This document shows positions 25,505 to 36,345 of a stretch of DNA of 64,000 bases, one piece after another. Below the pieces are notes generated by a model, which was not told the origin of the DNA, ran no database searches, and was given only the letters and a program-made list of their open reading frames with translations. The translations under genes and the position numbers were made by a program. Each line of letters begins with the position of its first letter. Position 1 is the first letter of the stretch. Where the stretch lies: NCBI GenBank assembly GCA_003344405.1, contig NOWV01000026.1:62001-126000 (forward strand), given 5' to 3'. Source of the DNA: Trichoplax sp. H2 (Eukaryota; Placozoa; Uniplacotomia; Trichoplacea).

Positions 25505-27986
25505 TTAATATTTATATCTGATGACGGCGGAGTAGTGAATTAAGGCACCACAAGCTACGAAGGTATGCCAAATTGCATGAGCAAAGGGTATCCGACCATC
25601 GCATTTAAAAAACAGAATTCCCATTACATAAATACCTCCACCAGCAGTAAGTTCCCAAGCGCCTGAATTCTAATTTGGAACAAATAGGTATCGTAAATAT
25701 AGAAATTCACATAGGAGTAACTAACCGAAATTACATACTGAGAATTACTATATGACTTGTAGTAACGATGATACGGTAATCATATCGAGTTAGAATTTAT
25801 GATTTTTAATTCAAATCGGTAATAAATCTTACTTGATTTGCATACAAAATAGGAATGGAAGGGACAACTCCAAGAATTACGTACAGTAATGTCTCAAGCA
25901 GCTTGTATCTGTGAAGTTTAAATATCAAAATAAGGCAGGAAGTTACAAAGTTTATAACACTGCTACAAAGATTCATGGCAGCACTATTTGCTTAAACTAT
26001 ACATCATTTATTGCTGGTTCGCTTCAATCAGCAGGATGTAGACATAGAATTAATATACAGAATTACAGTGCACTATGATACGATTTTATGAATTATACCT
26101 ATCTAAAAATAAGTACGTAAACGTAATTCCAAGCATGGCCATAAGCCAAATGCAAACCAACCACTTCATCACATATGTATTACTCAAGGTTTCAGTTAAT
26201 ACAAACCTAAACGAGTGATTAAAAATCTCACCATAACCTAGATTTACTGACAGAATTATGGAAGCTGGCCTTAGAAATCGCATATCAATCATCTTACCAG
26301 GGCATGAAGCATGATGCTATAAAAGTAAATATCGTCGATCGGTCCCAGAAATGCAAGAACCGCGATATCATGCTAAAATAAATATGCATAATCTATTAGT
26401 CGGATAAATTTCGTTCAAATGATATAACCTAATAAAAACATAGTAAGAGTAAATGCAATAAATTCGTTTAGTTAGAATAGGCTACCTATTGTTCCCAAAG
26501 ATTAACGAGGAGATATGAAAGCTAGTCGAAGTAGAAAAAAGTAAGATAAGGGCCATTCCATACCACCATGCAATCCAATATTGGTTCTGAGTAGTACTTA
26601 ATGTTAGCATTTTTAAGAGGGCATAAATAGCTGGTATTATCCACACCTGAAAATATTTCGAAGTCATAACATTTTTTAAGTTAAAAAATACTATACAATC
26701 ACTAAGGTAATATTTGCGTTATTTTAGCGAAGCAAGCGTTCAGGGCTTAGACATATATATGTATTCCCAATTTTGCAAGCCTATTAGTAAATGGAGAAAA
26801 TGAAATTTCCGCAGTAGAGCAGTTCTAGTAGTAAAGGCAATAGTATTAAAATCAACTGTAGCACCATGTGTACAATCGTATATTTTACAATTAATTTCCA
26901 GAACGTCTTGAATCAAAGCAAATAACTCCGAAACGAAAGATATTTTGAGGATAGCTATTGTGCGTGTATTTCCTAGAGATGAGATATAGGTACTACGAAT
27001 TTAATTTTGATAATGACACCTGATGCAGGAACCATAGGCACTCCGACTATAGCTGTTAGAACTCATTAATTTACTTGGACAGTAACTCAAATACCAGGCT
27101 ATCGTTCGGGATAAAGGTTTTGTTTTATTCAATTTAACAAGTACAGTACAGTAACGATATTTAGTAGGACGATGATCAGATGTTAGTAATATTGTTTATT
27201 AACGCAGCGCCTGATGAGTGATGACTACTGCTAAGAATTATAACGAACTGAATAACGATTGAGTAACAACTCAACAGTAGATTAAAAGAGTTTAACTGAA
27301 CAGTCCAAAGGTCTGCAACATCTGATGAACTATGTCCCATTCCCGTTCCATCACATCGTATTATTTTCACTTCACTTCCCGTCCCATTTAAACGGTCTAG
27401 ATAAGATGCGCAGTGTACGAGCATAGTTTACAGTCAATTTACAATTTGTACACTATTGTGCAGTACGGATTCACTAACTATGGCAGCATGATAATCTATT
27501 ATGAATCTGGAATAGTAATTATATGTTATATAACTTTAACAGCAGGTCTAACATATCCCAAATAACTAATTACTGTATGCCTTTAAAAGTCATAATCTGC
27601 AAGAGGTTCATGGCCGACTTTTTCCAAATGCAGGATGCGTAAAGTAGGTACACTACCAGAGTTTCGCAATACTGTATGTCATGATCACATTTCATGACAA
27701 TACTCGTAATATTTTATCACCCTCGGGTATTACAGCATTAGCTTTAACTTAAACTCACACAAAAATCCCGTTTTAAGAACAAGAGGCCTATTATAATTAT
27801 CGTCTGGTTTAATAGGATCAGTATCGCATTAAATAAAATTATTATTTTCACGACACTATAATGTGATTCTAGCAAAATGCTCATACAGTAGTAATCTAAA
27901 TTACAGATTCCGAACGCTGACTTACCCCATGCGTTAGAATGTTTGCTGTCTGTTCGATAGTTGTTGCTTGGTAGTGACACTGGCAT
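25505..27986 (-). CDS. MMD: PAQR family receptor, MMD (PAQR11)-like
   Basis: PAQR proteins are seven-helix membrane proteins related to adiponectin receptors, some with zinc-dependent hydrolase activity; MMD sits in the Golgi/ER. Five solid exons in minus order are 26646-26486, 26372-26298, 26206-26099, 25908-25833 and 25669-25505, all in phase. They encode [14 protein letters not shown] in helix 2, WDRS in helix 3, [12 protein letters not shown], and the C-terminal [16 protein letters not shown]. The putative zinc ligands (H of SxxxH, HxxxH of HAIWH) are present. Three upstream exons are tentative (27986-27926, 27052-27020, 26972-26857); their phases fit and give 264 residues in all, but they show little similarity to MMD and would lengthen the N-terminus. 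The true start is therefore uncertain. Confidence 0.82.
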
Positions 27987-28379
27987 CCAGTAACAGGAGC
28001 ATTCATGAAACGTAACCTACAATAAGTTTCCATTATAATTATTATTAATTGATATAGTACAAGAATATCATTTTAAATAGCGGTGCTATCAGTGGCTCTT
28101 ACTGTACCGTTATACGAATATAGTGTACCGCAGGCAGCACGTCCGATTCTTTAATTTATACCACTATTTATAATTTAATTTACGTAAACTATTACTGTAA
28201 CTTCCTCTCGATTTACAGCATAACTTTTACAGCTAATCGAGTCAATATACAGTACTTACGCATATTACGGTATATAATAATAATTTAATTTAATTTTTAA
28301 TTTATCATTATAGCGACATCGACAAGTTGCTGTGGTCCAGTTACCTTTTAACAGTTACAGTCGGTCCCATCTTACATGT

Positions 28380-28785
28380 ACAATACAATTGTACATACAC
28401 TATTTATAGTACAGTACAGTACATCTACTGTACATACACGCATACAGCAGACAAGTAGGTGCTGAAATATGGATCCAATTTTTACTATAAAGAATATAAT
28501 ACAACTATAAATATTATTACTATAATTCTTAAAATGTACTTGACTTTTTACGGTATATTCAAATTTGAATTACAGTATAGCTAATTCGCTATCATCAATG
28601 ATGGACGTTAATGAAGATATTCAGTCGTAACTGTACTGTACAAGTTGTACTGTACATAGAATTAAGAGGTTTTCTTACCTCTACAGTACTGTACAGTACT
28701 GTAATTATACAAAGGACTGATTTGGTTTTTGCAAATCAGTGAGTCTGCGCTGGATACGTTTACTATACAGTACTGTATGTATGAG
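28380..28785. repeat. TACTG/CAGTA clusters in the MMD-like/BABAM1 divergent promoter
   Basis: CAGTA runs near 28407-28440 and mixed TACTG/CAGTA palindromes near 28630-28700 and 28765 lie between the proposed MMD-like start (27986, minus) and the BABAM1 start (28837, plus). More copies follow in BABAM1 intron 1 (about 29015-29105). Confidence 0.65.
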
Positions 28786-28836
28786 ACTTTAACGCAGAAG
28801 CGTGAAAGATCGAGAAGATGCAGTAAAAGAAGGACC

Positions 28837-31031
28837 ATGGCGGCCGATTATAAAGAGCAGACAGAGAATCCACAAGATACGAAAAAGAGAATTACATGCA
28901 TGAATCAGTGGCCCGAGAATTGTCCGGAAAAAATTGTTAATACGTATAAGCTGTCTTCTGCTGTAGATAATTTAAATTACGTCTGGTTCAGCATACTGTA
29001 GTACTATGTCAAAGTACAGTACATACTGTGCAGTACTTGACATTACTAACTAATGTACAGTACTATACTCTGTATTGAAGGAAGTATACAGTACACTACA
29101 GTAAATTATATAATGCGGTAATACTTCGTATTAGTTAAATTCGTTTTATTAATAATAATAATATAATCTGTGTAGGTTCTTTGTATGGATTTGTCCAACG
29201 AAATGAATACAACCTTTTTTAAATCTAAAGGGCAAGTACTATCGCAAGTACTGTACTTTCAGTCATCATGTTTCTATTGATGAAGTAATCCTTATTTTGA
29301 TGCCTACTTAATGTCCCAGGGTCAAATCTACTGTACTGTACGGTAGTATGCAGATCTCTGCGTATTATACCCAGTTCTCCATACAATCCTATTGTTGATA
29401 CTGTAGAGTTGAATGTAGCGAATTAATAACATTTTCTTTATTAATCTCTTAAACTGAGCGTCCACAAAATTATAGTTAAGTAATGATTCTAGCTTTCCTT
29501 TAAGCACGGTACAGGCACATTTAACGTAACGTATGTGATTTTAGCTCCAGTATGACTGCACTACAACTGGCTAAGAAGATGATAGATATTTTTGTTAATT
29601 CAAAACATATCATGAATCCATTGCATCGTTTTGCTGTTATTGCGATGTACGATCAAGCGAATTGGGTTAGCATTTGCATAGCTAAATGAATTTAGTTACA
29701 TTTATTTACTTATAAATAGCTATTTATACGTATCTAATATGATACTGGAGTTATCTGTAATAAAAATACGGTAGTCATTTAGACAATTAATTATACTAAT
29801 GTAAGTAGCGAAACTGCGCTAATAATATATGTACAGTAATATACGTATGTAGCATTTTCGGTGTATTCGCTATAATCTATATTTATTATCTGAAATGTAA
29901 CTGTGATTACTTATTTGAAAGATGTGCGATTTCACGTCCAATCCAGAAACTATCAACTCCGTTCTCCATCATACCAAACCAGATGATGTGCATGAATTTG
30001 GTAAATAAATATAAGCCTGTACTTTAAGCACACAATCATATAGGATACCGTACGTTACTATAACGAATCTTGGTCTACAAGCTAAATTAAAGATCGCTAA
30101 CTGCGGTATTATAGCTGTGCTATAGTCGCTATAAGCGTTTACATTGTATACTAGATTATCACATTTCAGCTAAATCATTATTATGAGATTCCATTTCTAT
30201 TTTAAATATTTATGATCATTCAAGATATGACTAGCCTTTTTCAAATCTTGTAAGTTCCTTATTTTCTATCGATGACTTTCTATATTGCAAACATTAATCA
30301 TAGGTACTATACAATTTGTGATAGGATAAATAATTATGTAATCGATGTATTTTCTGTATTTCTACTACATTATTATTAATAACATGCTTTAAGAGACGAA
30401 AACCTCAATATTGAAGGCGAAAATGCTGCTCCATGTTACGTAGTAAGAATCATCTTAATTTATGGTCGCTCAATATGCAAGCCCCACCTTAGTAATCAAG
30501 AAGTAAGATAGTATGCAAGATTAGTAATAATTATTTGATATAGCATAGCTTAAAAAATACAGCGCTACTCATTCTTTCAAATTTCAGTTACTGACTTATT
30601 ACGTTAGAGTCTACTTAGTAAGCTGCGCACTGTTACACATCTCTAAATGTTTAGCAAGAGCAATCGGTAATTGTTAAGTTATCCCATCTTGAAGGTATTT
30701 CAAAAGTTACTTCGAAACCATCGCTTCTTTCTGGATTTTTTATATATTCATGATATCCCAACAGAAGAAAACAATTGCCAGGTCAGATTATATAGTTATT
30801 AAGTATACGCTCTTTAATTATATTACTTAACTACTAACATAAGGTTTTAAATTCTAATAGCTAATTTATGAAACATTGTGCAATCTGGTCAAGTCAAATT
30901 CTTACCTACTCGATGTAACCAAAAACACTGTGTTTCTTTTTGATAATATGGCAAAGCTGTTAGCTCACCCAATGCAGCGTTGTCTACAGGACGAGACGAA
31001 TTATAACTTGCATAGAAATCTATCAATGTAA
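28837..31031 (+). CDS. BABAM1: BRISC and BRCA1-A complex member 1 (MERIT40)
   Basis: MERIT40 is a VWA-like scaffold that holds together the BRCC36 deubiquitinase complexes: BRCA1-A in the nucleus (DNA damage) and BRISC in the cytoplasm. Eight exons join in phase: 28837-28935, 29176-29252, 29545-29665, 29922-30000, 30225-30249, 30394-30502, 30695-30781 and 30861-31031, giving 255 residues (human 329; the disordered N-terminus is shorter). Matches include NCPEK followed by VLCMDLSNEM (MIDAS-like DxSxx strand), LAKKMIDIFV, TSNPE, CYVVRIILIYGR, FFLDFLYIHD and MAKLLAHPMQRC. Exon 5 is only 25 nt. The start ATG has a strong context (ACCATGG). The end of exon 2 (donor at 29253) is the least certain boundary, because no consensus donor is there. 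Confidence 0.9.
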
Positions 31032-32392
31032 TAAATAATCAAGTATAGCTACCTATTCCTGGATTCTTTCGGCGTTGATAATTTTACGAAATAATCTTTT
31101 CATAGTGCCCTACATGCCTAAGCTGATGTAAAAGCTGACTATTGAAGCGATCAACTGTTGAAATTATCATTGTATTTAGAAATATTGTCGAGTGTCGATA
31201 CCGTATTCTATGAATCTTTGGTATAATCGTTTATCGTTAAAGTCGATAAGGTCTGAATGATTATTCGCACACCGATTAGGAAATAATGAGCACAACTGAT
31301 AATAATAATACCAATAACGTAATTAAATTTTCGAAAATAAAATGACTAGAACTATGAAATAATGCTATGGTTGTAACCAATAAATTACGTAATACGCCTA
31401 AATTGTAAACTATCAAGTTTTAAACACGGAAAATGGTTATGGCTTTATCAGCTGTGCACTTCGATGATTTATATATCAATGTAGTTGCGACTAACGAGAT
31501 TGTTGCAATACATACGTACTAAAACATAATATACGCGCATTCAATTTTCGAAAAGCTATGTCTGTTATGCTTACAAATATGTTAATTTAGCGCAAAGTAC
31601 TGAATTTAGGATGATACTACTGCACTGTACATTGGATTCTAAGGTTTATACGCGTGTTATTGTCTGCACGTAAAGTACTATAAATTTACTATACGCACTG
31701 TATACCATGAATACGCTGGTGAACTGAATTGTGGCCACGGCGTCATGCGAATTATCAAATATACTGTAAATGAGATCTCTGAATCGCCTTTAATAAAGGA
31801 CATTTGCATGCAGATCCTAATACTCAAGGTGTATCTCATTTCTGAATTAATTGCTTTTGTATACCGGTCATTATACAGTACTGTACTATACGCGTATAGA
31901 GAGGATCGCATTTCCAAAATAACGACAATCGTCGTACACAATATCTCACTTCCCAAAATTGATAGCCAAATTCACATCGCTACTTTATTTTTCATCTAAA
32001 TCATATAAACAAACATTACTTGTAGAACGGAATTTACATTATACCGTATCGACGCTTATATACTCTATGTTACTTATTACGGTAGTAAAAACTTTATTTC
32101 GAATTCAATAAGGGAATTTGATATGATTAAGTATTAGATACTGTATGAATAAGCCAAAGCGTACAATATATATTGAATGCCAAAAGCTGTTATTTGAGTC
32201 GATGAGTTTAACAACTTGAAAAACTGAGATTGAATATTTAAATGAATGTTTTTTCAAAGTATTATGCATACCATCACAACAATAAAAATGATCAGTGAAA
32301 TAGCCATAATTTTCACATTTGTTGGAATGGCTTGCTTTTGAATAATTCCGAACAGTTCTTAATAGATGAAAATGAGATTATTATAAATACTC
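31032..32392. other. Intergenic between convergent BABAM1 and BiP genes
   Basis: AT-rich spacer that should contain both 3' UTRs. Overlapping short open stretches on both strands near 31680-32000 have no family resemblance and look like chance. Confidence 0.5.
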
Positions 32393-35037
32393 TTATAATT
32401 CATCTTTATCGCTGCTGCCGTCAGCACTTTCACCATCACCAGCAGCATCAGCGTTTTGGCCTTGTGGTGGTGGTGGAGAATCTTTATATAACTTTGTTGT
32501 AATTGGTTGGACAACGTCATCTAATTCCTTCTTTTTTGCTTTTAATTCTTCGGTTTCAGCATTTGGATTTGATTCTAACCATTGAATTTTATCCTCAACA
32601 GCAGCTGCGATGGTTTTCTTATCCTCATCGGACAGCTTTCCTCCTAGCTTTTCTTTGTCGTTAATTTGATTTTTAAGCGAGTAGGCGAAGCTTTCAAGTT
32701 CATTTCTTGCTTCCACCTTTTCTTTGAGGACTTTATCATCATCAGCAAACTTTTCAGCATCATTAATCATACGATCAATTTCATCTGGTGATAATCTGTT
32801 CTGATCGTTGGTTATAGTGATTTTTTCCTTCTTACCGGTACCTTTATCTTCAGCTGAAACTCTTAAGATGCCGTTCACATCGATTTCAAACGTAACTTCA
32901 ACTTGTGGAACTCCACGTGGTGCTGGTGGAATACCGGTAAGATCAAAATTTGCGAGTAAATGATTGTCTTTCGTCATAGCACGTTCACCCTCGTATACTT
33001 TAATGGTAACTACTTGTTGGTTATCGCTAACGGTAGAAAAAATCTGCGATTTTTTAGTGGGTATAACAGAGTTACGAGTTATCAACTTCGTCATTACTCC
33101 ACCAACAGTTTCGATTCCAAGGGTTAAGGGATTAACGTCAAGGAGCACAACTTCACCGGTGTTCTCCTCTCCACTTAAAACACCTCCTTGAACAGCCGCA
33201 CCATAGGCAACAGCTTCATCAGGGTTGATACCGCGACTTGGTTCCTTACCGTTGAAAAAATCTTTAACCAATTGTTGAACTTTAGGAATACGAGTGGAAC
33301 CACCAACCAAAACGATTTCTTGAATTTCGCCTTTCTTTAATTCAGCATCTTCCAAGACTTTCTGTACCGGCTTTAGAGTCGAACGGAAAAGATCCATGTT
33401 CAGTTCTTCAAACCTAGCACGAGTTAAACTTTCGGAAAAGTCCTCCCCGTCCAACAATGATTCTATTTCGACTCTTGTTTGATGTTGAGAGCTAAGAGCA
33501 CGCTTAGCTTTTTCAACTTCTCGGCGTAATTTCTGCACAGCGCGATTGTCTTTCTTTATATCTTTACCTTTCTTCTTTTTGTACAATTTGATGAAATATT
33601 CCATTACGCGTTGATCAAAGTCTTCACCTCCCAAATGAGTGTCACCATTTGTGGCAACTACCTCGAAAACACCATTGTCAATAGTCAATAATGATACATC
33701 AAACGTTCCCCCACCTAAATCGAAAACCAATATATTCTTTTCTCCCTCTTTTTTATCTAGACCGTATGCTATAGCCGCTGCGGTAGGCTCGTTGATGATT
33801 CTCATTACAGTCATACCAGTAATAGTACCGGCATCCTTGGTAGCTTGGCGCTGGGCATCGTTGAAGTAAGCAGGTACAGTAACTACGCTGTGAGTAACCT
33901 TCTTGCCCAAATAGGCTTCTGCAGTTTCCTGTGCGTTAAAAAGTCGATGAATGCACAATAATGAGTATGCTGTGGATAAATTTTTTCCAAGTCACTAAAT
34001 AGCTTACTACGCAATTATGTAACGAGACTGAGCGTAATACATACAGTAGATGGCTATCAATTTACCTTCATCTTTGACAACACCATAGCGCTAATCTCTT
34101 CAGGAGCAAAAACTTTCTTATTACCTTTAACGTCAACTTCAATGTGTGGTTTACCATTCTTACTAATCACAGCGAAGGGAAAGTACTTAATATCTTTCTG
34201 CACTGTCTTATCATTCCAATTCCGCCCAATTAATCGTTTTACGTCAAAAACAGTGTTTTCTGGATTGGATGTTAACTGATTTTTCGCAGCATCGCCAATT
34301 AAGCGTTCACCATCAGCGGTGAAAGCTACATATGAAGGTGTTATACGATTTCCTTGGTCATTAGCTATAATTTCTACACGGCCATTCTTAAATACTCCTA
34401 CACTATATAATAAAAAACCAATTTAACCATCTTTAATTTAATTTAATAAGCAGTAAAATCGCTAATCAAGTCAAACTTAAGTTTCGTACAGCCTGTACAG
34501 AGTACAGAATATATCTACCCGGTAAGCCTGATTAACGAAATATTACTGTATACACGCGTATACATGCAGCAATAATATATGCAGCATAAATACTAACATA
34601 CTCATAAAAATCTGACTATTTTGCAAGAAAAGCGTCAATTTGCTACAATCTACAGATTAAATCAAAAACAATTACTCGTATATACAGTATATACTGTAAG
34701 GTATAGTGGGTATGACTAAATTTGTACTGTTACTACCGTTGCCCATCCTACGATAGGAAGCAATATTTAACTGCTAACAGAAGGAGCATTCTATACAGAA
34801 TCTATTAAATTACAATAATGTTATCAAAGATTACTTTTGCCAGGCGATATTCGGATAAAATTAATTCTTTCATGTACGCACATAACAATTAGCTTGTTTT
34901 GAACCTTACCAGCTGTATGTTGTTCCTAAATCGATACCAATAACGGTGCCAAAATTTTCTTTTTCTTCAGCTTTGCCTAGGACCAAGCCATTGAGCACGC
35001 ATACAAACAGAAGAACCTGAACAAATTTATACGACAT
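32393..35037 (-). CDS. HSPA5: ER chaperone BiP (HSP70 family)
   Basis: BiP is the ER-lumen Hsp70: it binds unfolded secretory proteins, cycles ATP, and controls the unfolded protein response. Three exons in minus order are 35037-34910, 34402-34066 and 33928-32393, in phase, giving 666 residues (human 654). A signal peptide (about 1-20) is followed by the ATPase domain ([10 protein letters not shown], split by intron 1; [56 protein letters not shown]). The interdomain linker and substrate-binding domain follow ([32 protein letters not shown]). The C-terminus is KDEL, the retrieval signal that separates BiP from cytosolic Hsp70. The other large reading frames over this locus are antisense shadows. 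Upstream regulatory elements are listed separately. Confidence 0.98.
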
Positions 35038-35211
35038 TTTTCAAATCGAAAATCTTCAACAAAGACTATATAGGCTCGATGAAGTATATTACTGTTGAAT
35101 TCTACTAGATGATCACAGAAATGGTCACTTTACTGATACACGTGGATTGAAACTTTACTACAACTCACTGATAAGGTCAAAATTTACGATTGCAACGTGA
35201 ATGAAGCCGAG

Positions 35212-35219
35212 CTTAAATA
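35212..35219 (-). promoter_or_regulatory. TATA-like box of the BiP gene
   Basis: On the minus strand this reads TATTTAAG, 15 bases downstream of the proximal ER-stress element and about 175 bases upstream of the BiP start codon. Position and sequence fit a TATA box; the transcription start would then fall near 35185. Confidence 0.6.
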
Positions 35220-35233
35220 GCTGTACGAAACAT

Positions 35234-35252
35234 CGTGGCCAATTCTGATTGG
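35234..35252 (-). promoter_or_regulatory. ERSE, perfect match (BiP promoter)
   Basis: On the minus strand this reads CCAAT, nine bases, CCACG, an exact match to the mammalian ER-stress response element bound by NF-Y plus ATF6/XBP1. It lies just upstream of the TATA-like box. The known ERSE consensus combined with a BiP gene makes regulation by the unfolded protein response the natural reading. Confidence 0.8.
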
Positions 35253-35268
35253 TGTAAATTGTGCATGG

Positions 35269-35287
35269 TGTGGCGTAGGGTGATTGG
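35269..35287 (-). promoter_or_regulatory. ERSE-like element, one mismatch (BiP promoter)
   Basis: On the minus strand this reads CCAAT, nine bases, CCACA. The spacing is exact and only the last base departs from the ERSE consensus. With the perfect copy 16 bases closer to the gene, this repeats the multi-ERSE layout known from vertebrate BiP promoters. Confidence 0.65.
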
Positions 35288-35334
35288 CCATCCATGTCAT
35301 CACGTGACTAATATCATTTCAATATTATAAGAGG

Positions 35335-35735
35335 TACAGTACAGCGTCTTTAATTGCGTTTTCTGTACTGTACTTTTACTAAAATATCTGATACGAAAAT
35401 AATGTTGCTATACAGTACAGTACACTACACTGCACTGGCTTTCAGGCTAAGTTACAGCCATACTGTACTGTACTGTAAATGAATGACGCAAGTTTCCGTT
35501 CCGTTCAGAGATTCTATAACTGTACTGTACCGTACTAGATTTTTCTAGAAGTCCCAGTAGTAAGTACAGTACAGTACATACAGTACAGTAGAAAGTCCCT
35601 GTAATACTAAGTACCGTAGTGCGTGAATTCGGACAGCTCTGTTCTAGTTCACGTAAAGTACAGTACTGCTACGTATGTACTGTACTGTACGTACAATATA
35701 TCCGTACTGTACAGTACTGTACAGTACAGTAAGTC
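35335..35735. repeat. TACTG/CAGTA pentamer cluster upstream of BiP
   Basis: Repeated TACTG and CAGTA runs switch orientation many times (for example 35410-35425, 35560-35590 and 35690-35732), giving GTAC-centred palindromes. The cluster begins about 50 bases upstream of the distal ERSE-like element. Confidence 0.75.
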
Positions 35736-36345
35736 CAGTAAAATGTTAGTCTAAACGAGTCACAAATTATATACCGGTAGTATTTCAATTCAAGAACAAA
35801 AGAACTGTTAAATGGTATACTTTTTATTCAAGTCAAATTATACAGCATATGCTGTAATTAACCATGAGCTAAGATTAACTAAATTCATGATTAATATACT
35901 ATACAACAGAGAGGCTTAGATTTTAATCATGACATGAGATGGGAATTACTTTACTTAAATTCTTATATCACTACAATATTACGACAGCTAGCTCATATTT
36001 GAATTAAACAATTCTGAAACAGTTCGTGAGTTAGTTGACGATATTAGCTTTATATAAATCGATAGTACACCGCAGCGTTCCGCAAATAGGAAAATTCTGA
36101 TGCTTGACCCAACCTGAACCCGACCGACTTGAAACTCAGCCAACCCTAACTTTTTATTTTGGCCATTGCGGAGCGCTGGTACATCGTACAATGACTATTA
36201 AATCGGAATAATTGTAGTCTATACTAGAGCGACTGTTTACTGTACTGTACAGTAATTGCGTGTTAGTAAAGTACAGTATGTACAAAAATGTGATAATACT
36301 TGTACACGAATTATTAATAATAAATTTGAATGAAATTAAATGAAT
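35736..36345. other. Intergenic between the BiP pentamer cluster and the DCAF10 3' end
   Basis: A short palindromic pentamer run occurs at 36237-36255. Otherwise this is AT-rich spacer; a minus-strand open stretch at 35988-36191 has no family resemblance. Confidence 0.5.

Noticed and set aside
32964-33869. Plus-strand open frames opposite the BiP gene
   Set aside because: They are antisense shadows of the conserved BiP coding exon; their peptides have no independent features.
35988-36191. Minus-strand 67-codon open stretch between BiP and DCAF10
   Set aside because: It is slightly richer in GC than its surroundings, but has no motif, no splice partner and no similarity that I recognise.
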